In this document: in pieces, positions 57,499 to 64,000 of the stretch
Layout: the number at the start of each line of letters is the position of its first letter
Numbering within the stretch: position 1 is the first letter of the stretch
Assembly (NCBI GenBank): GCA_018381235.1
Contig: JAGZSF010000010.1
Location: 186,001-250,000, forward strand
DNA length: 64,000 bases
Reading direction: 5' to 3'
Source of the DNA: Collinsella sp.
GTDB lineage: Bacteria; Actinomycetota; Coriobacteriia; Coriobacteriales; Coriobacteriaceae
Made by a program: the position numbers and the translations under genes
The notes under the pieces: model-generated
Database searches by the model: none
Told to the model about the DNA's origin: nothing
Seen by the model: the letters and a program-made list of their open reading frames with translations, nothing else

Positions 57499-58899
57499 CT
57501 AATCAACCACGTGGGTCGTGGCGACCTGTTTGAGCCAGGCCGCCGACTTCTTAAGACGGCGCTTATAGCCATCCATCAGATCGACCTCGACAAAGCCATA
57601 GCGATTCTTAAAGGCATTGGCCCAAGACCAGTTATCGATGACGGCCCAATAATGGTATCCGCGGCACTTGGCGCCCTCGTCGATGGCCTTGGCCACCCAC
57701 TCCAGGTGCTGACGTACAAAGTCGACGCGGTAGTCATCCTGGATGGTTCCTTCGGCGTCACGGTTCTTGTATTCGTCCATGATGCCGATGCCGTTCTCGG
57801 AAACGAACCACTCAAGATCGGGGTAGTTCTTAGCGCAGTCCATGCCAAAGTCGTAGAGGCCCTGCGGGTAGATCTCCCAGCCGCGGCTCTCGTTCATAAC
57901 GGCGTCGGGCCATACGTACTCGTCGGCAAAGTGCGGCAGGCCGTACTGGTCGACCTTGCTCGCCGGCGCCTGAACACGCGTGGGGTGGTAGTAGTTGCAG
58001 CCTAGCCAGTCGACAACACCCTGCTTGAGGATCTCTTGGTCGCCGGCGCGGAACGGGAGCTTAACGCCGCCCTCGGCCAGGCTGTCGAGCACGTCGGCAG
58101 GAAGCTCGCCCTTGGTGATGAGGTCGAGCCACCAGCGGTTGTTGATGCCGCTGGTCATGCGCACGGCCTCGAGGTCCGCCTCGCTGGGGTTCTCCTTGGT
58201 GTAGACCGGGGTAAAGCAGTTGATCATGCCGATCTTGGCATCGGCGCGAATAGCGCCCTCGTCATAGGCGCGACGATAGTTGGCCACGGCCAGCGCGTGC
58301 GCCAGCGAGATGTGATACTGCACGGTGCGGGCGCGGTTGAAGTCGTGGAGCTGCGGGAACCACACGCCCTCCTGATAGCGCTGCTCGGGCTCGACGATGG
58401 GCTCGTTAAAGGTGAACCAGTACTTAATCTCCTGGCCAAACTCGTGGAAGGCGACGTCGGCGTAATGTGCGTAAGCCTCGACAACCTCACGGCTCTCCCA
58501 GCCGCCACGGTTAAAGAGGTAGGTGGGCATGTCAAAGTGGTACAAGTTGACAAACGGCTCCAAGCCGGCTTCGCGAGAGGCGCGGAACAACTCGTGGTAC
58601 CACGCGGCACCTTCCTCGTTGAGGTTGCCGTCGGCATCGAGCAGACGGCTCCACTGGATGGAAGTGCGATAGGTATCCAGACCCAAGTCCTTCAAAATGC
58701 GAAGGTCTTCCTGGTACTTGGCCATAAAGTCATTGCCGGCGTAAGAGCCAACGCGGTTGTAGAACGAACCCAGATCCTGGATGGACCAGGTGTCCCACAG
58801 GTTCTCGAGCTTGCCGCCCTGGTTCCACTGACCCTCAGTCTGCGGGCCGGACATAGCAGCGCCAAAGAAGAAGTCGTTGGGCAGCTGATACTGTGCCAT
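57499..58899 (-). CDS. GH1 glycosidase, 6-phospho-beta-glucosidase-like
   Basis: A 466-residue GH1 enzyme with acid/base Glu166 in TFNEP and nucleophile Glu368 in SENG. In the phosphate-binding region it reads WSWANAFKNRYGF: the Ser that replaces the Glu of true beta-glucosidases is kept, but the usual Lys just before Arg-Tyr is Asn and a Lys is one residue earlier. Phospho-beta-glucoside is still the best guess because of the following EIIC, EIIB and EIIA. ATG 58899 follows GAGGA. It is the first gene of the operon and is divergent from the GntR gene. Confidence 0.88.
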   Translation of the reverse strand: MAQYQLPNDFFFGAAMSGPQTEGQWNQGGKLENLWDTWSIQDLGSFYNRVGSYAGNDFMAKYQEDLRILKDLGLDTYRTSIQWSRLLDADGNLNEEGAAWYHELFRASREAGLEPFVNLYHFDMPTYLFNRGGWESREVVEAYAHYADVAFHEFGQEIKYWFTFNEPIVEPEQRYQEGVWFPQLHDFNRARTVQYHISLAHALAVANYRRAYDEGAIRADAKIGMINCFTPVYTKENPSEADLEAVRMTSGINNRWWLDLITKGELPADVLDSLAEGGVKLPFRAGDQEILKQGVVDWLGCNYYHPTRVQAPASKVDQYGLPHFADEYVWPDAVMNESRGWEIYPQGLYDFGMDCAKNYPDLEWFVSENGIGIMDEYKNRDAEGTIQDDYRVDFVRQHLEWVAKAIDEGAKCRGYHYWAVIDNWSWANAFKNRYGFVEVDLMDGYKRRLKKSAAWLKQVATTHVVD

Positions 58900-59203
58900 C
58901 AAAGTCCTCGCTTTCGTGTTCTAGAGCTTCCGGTTGGAGACGGGTTTGCTTTGGCAGGTTATCCGGCGCGGGCGCGCACCGGCCATACCGATATCCAACC
59001 CGCCAAAACAAAACCGTCCCCAAACGGTCGATCCTGTTGTGCGGAAGGATTCCGTTCGTTGCTTAAACTATAGCGCTCTAATTTTAAAAGTAAAGCGTCT
59101 TTTTCTTTTTTCTTTCTCGAACTTCTTAGATAAAAGTAATATGGATGCCCTGTTGAGGGTTATACTTACTTTTTGTATTCATATATGTCGGAAAGGAGGT
59201 TCC
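58900..59203. promoter_or_regulatory. Divergent control region of the GH1-PTS operon and gntR
   Basis: Holds the family D repeat (58938-59022), then an AT-rich stretch 59070-59160 that should contain both promoters. GTATAACCCTC near 59158 and TAAAAGTAATAT near 59132 may be half-sites, but no clear palindrome for the GntR protein was found. AAAGGAGG precedes gntR. Confidence 0.5.
58938..59022. repeat. Family D inverted repeat, copy 2
   Basis: Left arm GACGGGTTTGCTTTGGCAGG and right arm the approximate complement (CCGCCAAAACAAAACCGTCC), with about 40 GC-rich bases between. Both arms match the family core GGGACRGKTTTGTTTTGGCA. Confidence 0.65.
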
Positions 59204-59923
59204 ATGATTCCCAAATACGAGGCGATAGCTGCAGATATTCGTCGAAGTATCGAGGATGGCGCTCTTAAACCGGGCGACAAGCTTCCCACCGTCGTTGAGT
59301 TCTGCGAGCTCTATAGCGTTTCCAAAATCACCGTCAAACGAGCTATCGAGCAAATCACCGAGGAAGGTCTTATTACCAGCCGGCGCGGATCGGGTACCTA
59401 CGTTAAGGACACGGCGGGACTTCCCGGCCAGGCGTTTTTCCAGGGCAAAAACGACCGTGCCCAGGGCTTTTCGTATGAGCACCGCGGGGAAAAGGTGACC
59501 TCGGTGGTCTACGATTTCTCGATTGTTAATCCACCAGCGGACATCGCAGCCCAGCTGGGAATTGCCGAGGATGACTTTGCCTATCACGTCGTGCGCGTGC
59601 GTCAGGCCGATGGGAAGCCCATCGTTATCGAGTACACCTACATGCCCCTCGAGCTGATTCCGGGGCTGAAAAAGAAGGACCTGTACGGATCGGTCTACCA
59701 TTTCATCCGCGAGCAATGCGGGCTGAAAATTTCGAGCTTCCACCGTACCATTCGCGCCGTGGCAGCAACCGAGGAAGAAGCCGATCGCCTGGACACCAAA
59801 CCTGGCTCTCCCCTGCTCGAGCTCACCCAGATTGGCTTTTTGGACAGCGGCGCCGCCTTTGAGTATTCGGTCTCGCGCAACGTTGGCGACCGCTTTGAGT
59901 TGCACAACATAACGTTGGCATAG
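59204..59923 (+). CDS. GntR family regulator (UTRA domain) for the beta-glucoside operon
   Basis: A 239-residue transcription factor. It has a winged helix at residues 1-70 (MIPKYEAIAADIRRSIEDGAL, LPTVVEFCELYSVSKITVKRAIEQI) and UTRA from about 85 (PIVIEYTYMPLELIPGL, then FEYSVSRNVGDRFEL). The ATG at 59204 follows AAAGGAGG. It is divergent from the GH1 gene, which it should control, and runs in the same direction as manA 74 bases downstream. TreR/BglR-like proteins sense a phosphosugar. Confidence 0.9.
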   Translation: MIPKYEAIAADIRRSIEDGALKPGDKLPTVVEFCELYSVSKITVKRAIEQITEEGLITSRRGSGTYVKDTAGLPGQAFFQGKNDRAQGFSYEHRGEKVTSVVYDFSIVNPPADIAAQLGIAEDDFAYHVVRVRQADGKPIVIEYTYMPLELIPGLKKKDLYGSVYHFIREQCGLKISSFHRTIRAVAATEEEADRLDTKPGSPLLELTQIGFLDSGAAFEYSVSRNVGDRFELHNITLA

Positions 59924-59997
59924 GTTTTTGTAGTCATCCGGGCGCTCGCTTTGAGCTGTTTTGTGCAGCGCCCGCACAACACAATGGGGGTATGAAC

Positions 59998-60930
59998 ATG
60001 TCCGATTTGATTAAGCTGACGCCGATCTTTCACGAGAAGATCTGGGGCGGCCGCCAGCTCGAAACCGTATTTGGTTACGACATTCCCGATGGTCCCATCG
60101 GTGAGTGCTGGGCCATCTCGGCCCATCCCAACGGCGACTGCCAGATTGCTGAGGGACCGTACGCCGGCCACACGCTGTCGTGGCTGTGGGCCGAGCACCG
60201 TGAACTTTTTGGCAATTGCGAGGGCAAGGAGTTCCCGCTGCTCATTAAGATTCTGGACGCCAAGGACGACCTTTCGATCCAGATTCATCCCAACGACGAG
60301 TACGCCGCCGAGCACGAGAACGGCAGCCTGGGTAAAACCGAGTGCTGGTACGTGCTGGATTGCGAGCCCGGCGCCACGATCATCGTCGGCCAGCGTGCTA
60401 AAGACCGCACCGAGGCCGCACAGATGATCAAGGACGGCCGCTGGGACGACATGCTCAACGTAGTACCGATCCACAAGGGCGACTTTTTCCAGATTGATTC
60501 CGGTACCGTTCACGCCATCAAGGCCGGCACGCTCATTTTGGAAACGCAGCAGTCGTGCGACGTGACGTATCGCCTGTACGATTACGACCGCCCCGGCACC
60601 GATGGCAAGCTGCGTCCGCTGCACATTGAGCAGAGCCTGGATTGCATCAACTTTAACGCGCAGGCACCAACCGACGGCACCGTAACCGCGCCCGAGGTGG
60701 ATGGCGTAACCGAGCTCGAGTCCAACCCCTGCTACACCGTCGATCGCGTGCGCGTTAACGGCAGCAAGACCCTCGACCAGCGCTGGCCCTTCATGTGTCT
60801 GTCGGTCATCGACGGCGAAGGCACCATCTGCGGCGACCCCGTCCACAAGGGAAGTCACCTGCTGGCTCCGAGCACCGTGGACCAGATTGAACTTGAAGGC
60901 AAGATGGAACTGATCATCTCGCACCTCTAG
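59998..60930 (+). CDS. manA: Mannose-6-phosphate isomerase, class I
   Basis: Interconverts mannose-6-P and fructose-6-P. The 310-residue cupin enzyme begins with LTPIFHEKIWGGRQLE, and has the zinc ligands in LSIQIHPNDEYA (Gln and His), GKTECWYVLD (Glu) and GTVHAIKAGTLILE (His). ATG 59998 follows GGGGGT at good spacing; the ATG six bases earlier is too close to it. It ends at a strong hairpin. Confidence 0.92.
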   Translation: MSDLIKLTPIFHEKIWGGRQLETVFGYDIPDGPIGECWAISAHPNGDCQIAEGPYAGHTLSWLWAEHRELFGNCEGKEFPLLIKILDAKDDLSIQIHPNDEYAAEHENGSLGKTECWYVLDCEPGATIIVGQRAKDRTEAAQMIKDGRWDDMLNVVPIHKGDFFQIDSGTVHAIKAGTLILETQQSCDVTYRLYDYDRPGTDGKLRPLHIEQSLDCINFNAQAPTDGTVTAPEVDGVTELESNPCYTVDRVRVNGSKTLDQRWPFMCLSVIDGEGTICGDPVHKGSHLLAPSTVDQIELEGKMELIISHL

Positions 60931-60954
60931 GTCGCACCAACAACCCAAACGCAA

Positions 60955-60992
60955 CAAGGGGCTCTCCCGTCCATGTGCGGGAGAGCCCCTTG
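60955..60992 (+). terminator. Terminator after manA
   Basis: CAAGGGGCTCTCCCG pairs with CGGGAGAGCCCCTTG; the sequence after it is only weakly T-rich. Confidence 0.7.
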
Positions 60993-61074
60993 CCATATCT
61001 ATTTATCAGCCCACCCGGCTCTCCAGATCAAAAAGCGAACGAGCAGAGCGACGTTCGCAAGCACCGTTACCCAA

Positions 61075-61204
61075 GGACCTGGGCGGGCGTATAGGGCAAC
61101 ATCGATCGCGAGTTCCGCACGCAAAGGAGAGCACTTAATGTGCTCTCCGTCTTGCGCAGGACTGCCCGAGCAGGCGATGTTGCCCTATACGCCCGCCCAG
61201 GTCC
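61075..61204. repeat. Long perfect inverted repeat with nested hairpin
   Basis: Arms 61075-61104 and 61175-61204 are perfect reverse complements over 30 bases (GGACCTGGGCGGGCGTATAG at the outer end). Inside is another nine-bp hairpin, GGAGAGCAC (61126-61134) with GTGCTCTCC (61140-61148). The sequence between has partial complementarity (TTCCGCACGCAA with TTGCGCAGGA). It lies just beyond the 3' end of the helicase gene (61212). Confidence 0.9.
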
Positions 61205-61211
61205 GCCAGGA

Positions 61212-64000
61212 TCACGACAGCTTGACGATCGGAGCAAAGCCCTTCATGAGCTTTTTGGTCTGGCCGGTCTTTTCGAATTGAACCTCGATCATGTCTCCGG
61301 CGACCGAGATCACGGTACCCGTGCCAAAGGTCTTGTGGCTCACGGTATCGCCCGCGGCAAAGTCCTGCGATGCGCTGGCGCGATCGACCTTGCGCTCCAC
61401 CGTCGGGGACACCTTGGACGAGGGCTTTTTGGCTCGCGGCGCGCCCGAGCCAAAGGTCGAGGCAACACGGCCGGCATCGGGCGAAACCCCACGATGGCGC
61501 TCGGTCCCGTAGCTGCTGCCGCCAAAGAAATCGTCAAAGCTCAATCCGCCGCGCGAACCGGAACCGCCGGTCGAGCGCGTATGCGAGCCAAACACCTTGC
61601 CGCCATACATATCCGAGCCCATGCCCGAGCCAAAGGTGCCGTGACGGTCGCCGCGCTTCTCCCAGCCCGTGCCCTCAAAACCGGCAGAGCCGATACCGCT
61701 AAACTCGATATCCTCAAACGGAATCTCGTTGAGGAAGCGCGAGCGCGGGTTGGCAGAAGTCGAACCGTAGGTGCGACGCGTGGCCGCATAGGTCAAGAAC
61801 AGGCGCTTACGGGCACGCGTGATGGCGACGTAGGCCAGGCGACGCTCCTCCTCGAGCTTGCCCGGGTCATCGCTGCCGCCAAAGTCGTGCACGTGCGGGA
61901 AGATGCCCTCCTCCATGCCGGCCACGAACACCGCGGGGAACTCCAGGCCCTTGGCGGAGTGGATGGTCATCATGGTGATGGCATGCGTCTCGCCGGCCAG
62001 AGAATCCAAGTCGGAGCGCAGGGCCAGCCACTCCATGAGTGCCGGCAGTGCCTTACAGGTAAGCGGACCGTAGGTGCGCTCGATCTCGTCGGCATGCACG
62101 GCACCCGCCGGCATCTCCGTCGGCGCGGCATAGGCGTTACCCGCGATGGCGGCGGCCAGGGCATCCTGCGGAGACAGCGCCGGAGCGGCTAGGCTATCGA
62201 GCGGGTTGGAACCAGCGGCGTCGCGAGCGCCGACCAGCGCCTCAAACGAGGATGCCGGGGCGGACGGTCCCGGCTCGGGCGCGGGCGCACTCACCACGAC
62301 GGGCTCGGGCTCGGCGCTGACAGGCACATCGGCAACACCGGCAGCGCGCAGCTCTTCTAGGCTCTCGAGCGTACCCTCGATATCCTCGTGCGTCTCCTCA
62401 AATTCGGCGGCGACGCCCAGGAATTCCTGGATGTTCTCGGCGCGGCTCTCGGACTCCATGGTGCCCTCGGCGCGGAAGGCCTGCAGCAGGCCCGTCTTGT
62501 CGACAATCATCTCGACGACGTCCTTGAGCTCGCCGTCCATGCGACGGCCCTCGCGCACCAGCGACACAAAGCTCGACAGGCCGTTACGCACCTTGGCGCT
62601 AAACATGCCTGTCTCGGCTGTTGCGATCTCGCAGGCCTGAAAGAACGAGCAGCGGTTGTCGCGTGCCAGCTGCTCAATCTTTTGAATCGAGGTGGAGCCG
62701 ATGCCGCGGCGCGGCGTGTTGATGACGCGCTTGACGCTCATCTCGTCGGCCGGGTTCACGATCATCTTGAGGTAGGCCATGACGTCGCGGATCTCGGCAC
62801 GGTCGAAGAATCGCGTGCCGCCCACAATCTTGTAGGGCACGCCCGCGCGCAGGAACATATCTTCGAGGATACGCGACTGGGCGTTGGTGCGATAGAACAC
62901 GGCGATATCGTCATAGCTCGTACCTTTGGCATGCAGTTTCTCGATCTCGCCGGCAATCCAGCGGCCCTCGTCGCGCTCGTCGCTCGCCTGGAAGGCCTGG
63001 ATCTTCTCGCCATCGCCCTCGGCCGTAAACAGGCGCTTATCCTTGCGCTGCGAGTTGTGGCGAACCACGGCGTTGGCGGCGCTCAGGATATGGCCCGTGG
63101 AGCGGTAGTTCTGCTCCAGCTTGACGGTCTTGCAGTTTTTAAAGTCCTTCTCAAAGTCCAGGATGTTGGTGATGTCGGCGCCGCGCCAGCTATAAATGGA
63201 CTGATCGTCATCGCCCACGACCATGAGGTTTTGGTACTTGGCGGCCAGCAGGTTGGCGATCTCGTACTGGACGTGGTTGGTGTCCTGATACTCGTCGACG
63301 CTAATGTAGCGGAAGCGCTCCTGGTACTTGTCGAGCACCTCGGGGCGGGTGCGCAGCAGCTCGAGCGTGCGCACGAGCAGGTCGTCGAAGTCCATCGCGT
63401 TGGCGGCGCGCAGGCGGCGCTCCAGCTCCAGATAGACCTGCGCAGCCTTTTTGTCATTAGGGCTGTCGGCGGATTTGAGCATGTCCTCGGGCCCGATCAT
63501 GGCGTTTTTAGCCGAGCTGATCTTGCTGCGGATCATGTTGATGGGGAACTGCTTTTGTTCAATGCCGAGCGCCTGCATAATGTCGCGCACCATGCGCTTT
63601 GAGTCGTCATCGTCGTAGATGGTGAACTGCCCGGTGTAGCCCAGCAGGTCGGCGTCCTCGCGCAGCATGCGCACGCACATGGCGTGGAAGGTGCACACCC
63701 ACATGCCGCGGGTGCCGCTGGGGATGAGCGCTGCCAGACGCTCGCGCATCTCGGCCGCGGCCTTGTTGGTAAACGTGATAGCCAGGACCTGCCAGGGCTT
63801 AACGCCCAGATCGCCAAGCATATGCGCGATGCGGAAGGTCAGGACGCGGGTCTTGCCCGAGCCGGCGCCGGCAAGGACCAGCAGCGGGCCCTCGGTGGTC
63901 AGGACCGCCTCGCGCTGGGCGGGGTTCAGGCTATCGATATCGACGAGCGGCTTGGCGGGTTTGGGTGCCGGCGCGGGAGCGTCGTAGATGTCGAGCGGAA
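61212..64000 (-). CDS. pcrA: ATP-dependent DNA helicase PcrA/UvrD (5' end beyond the window)
   Basis: Superfamily 1 helicase for repair and replication. The frame is open to the right edge, so the true start lies outside; at least 929 residues are visible. Walker A AGAGSGKTRVLTFRIAHM is at about 63820-63873, motif Ia TFTNKAAAEMRERL follows, then VDEYQDTNHVQYE, VGDDDQSIYSWRGA, TIHSAKGLEFPAVF and VAITRARKRLFLTYA. Between about residues 480 and 590 it has an Ala/Pro-rich insertion (VSAEPEPVVVSAPAPEPGPSAP) longer than in PcrA of Firmicutes. The C-terminus ends with the Tudor-like DTVSHKTFGTGTVISVAGDMIEVQF, which binds RNA polymerase in PcrA. Confidence 0.93.
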   Translation of the reverse strand, partial: PLDIYDAPAPAPKPAKPLVDIDSLNPAQREAVLTTEGPLLVLAGAGSGKTRVLTFRIAHMLGDLGVKPWQVLAITFTNKAAAEMRERLAALIPSGTRGMWVCTFHAMCVRMLREDADLLGYTGQFTIYDDDDSKRMVRDIMQALGIEQKQFPINMIRSKISSAKNAMIGPEDMLKSADSPNDKKAAQVYLELERRLRAANAMDFDDLLVRTLELLRTRPEVLDKYQERFRYISVDEYQDTNHVQYEIANLLAAKYQNLMVVGDDDQSIYSWRGADITNILDFEKDFKNCKTVKLEQNYRSTGHILSAANAVVRHNSQRKDKRLFTAEGDGEKIQAFQASDERDEGRWIAGEIEKLHAKGTSYDDIAVFYRTNAQSRILEDMFLRAGVPYKIVGGTRFFDRAEIRDVMAYLKMIVNPADEMSVKRVINTPRRGIGSTSIQKIEQLARDNRCSFFQACEIATAETGMFSAKVRNGLSSFVSLVREGRRMDGELKDVVEMIVDKTGLLQAFRAEGTMESESRAENIQEFLGVAAEFEETHEDIEGTLESLEELRAAGVADVPVSAEPEPVVVSAPAPEPGPSAPASSFEALVGARDAAGSNPLDSLAAPALSPQDALAAAIAGNAYAAPTEMPAGAVHADEIERTYGPLTCKALPALMEWLALRSDLDSLAGETHAITMMTIHSAKGLEFPAVFVAGMEEGIFPHVHDFGGSDDPGKLEEERRLAYVAITRARKRLFLTYAATRRTYGSTSANPRSRFLNEIPFEDIEFSGIGSAGFEGTGWEKRGDRHGTFGSGMGSDMYGGKVFGSHTRSTGGSGSRGGLSFDDFFGGSSYGTERHRGVSPDAGRVASTFGSGAPRAKKPSSKVSPTVERKVDRASASQDFAAGDTVSHKTFGTGTVISVAGDMIEVQFEKTGQTKKLMKGFAPIVKLS

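Overview
The window is GC-rich, densely coded DNA that looks like the chromosome of a gut actinobacterium of the class Coriobacteriia, most likely Collinsella or a close relative. This rests on recalled resemblance: many PTS loci, the GC-rich codon use that opens long antisense frames, a RicT/PSP1 protein with a long Arg-rich tail, an archaeal-type topoisomerase with an Ala/Lys tail, and HypA/HypB beside Tat genes. No rRNA is present, and the only tRNA is tRNA-Thr(CGT). No complete phage, insertion sequence or CRISPR array was seen.

Positions 1-14900 form a beta-galactoside PTS zone. It holds three lactose-type EIICB paralogues: the first is frameshifted, the second is followed by lacG, and the third is divergent from a PEP-mutase-like gene with an internal gap. 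LacI, GntR/UTRA and DeoR regulators, a Fic protein, galM and a decayed DeoR copy accompany them. None of the EIICB genes has an EIIA beside it. Three intergenic spacers here each carry a pair of 55-nt palindromes set 80-81 bp apart.

Positions 14890-26750 form an N-acetylgalactosamine/tagatose zone. Genes agaF-yajC-agaV-agaW-agaD (uptake), a GntR/UTRA regulator, agaS, nagA, lacX, lacC and yhcH lie mostly on the minus strand. Uptake gives GalNAc-6-P, NagA removes acetate, AgaS gives tagatose-6-P and LacC phosphorylates it; LacG-derived galactose-6-P could join at LacC. The aldolase and galactose-6-P isomerase are not in the window. An orphan mannose-family EIIB with its active-site His replaced by Tyr, a flavodoxin and a nagA 3' remnant lie in the same region.

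Positions 27300-54000 are mainly housekeeping: DUF2975/Xre pair, SurA-like lipid-side protein, isocitrate dehydrogenase operon with a His/Cys-tailed dehydrogenase, DegV, HPF, a solute-binding lipoprotein, an unknown endonuclease-like protein, comF, ricT, holB, tmk, a zinc-ribbon membrane protein, topoisomerase, hypB, hypA, tatC, tatB, a STAS protein, an aminotransferase, nhaA and ppaC.

Positions 54000-61000 form a beta-glucoside zone: ROK glucokinase, separate EIIA, EIIB and EIIC of the lactose/cellobiose family, a GH1 enzyme, a divergent GntR/UTRA regulator and manA. A PcrA/UvrD helicase gene runs off the right edge.

The most unusual content is non-coding. I see five families of dispersed inverted repeats and an 11-bp motif, ACCGYTYACCG, recurring in pairs only in PTS control regions.
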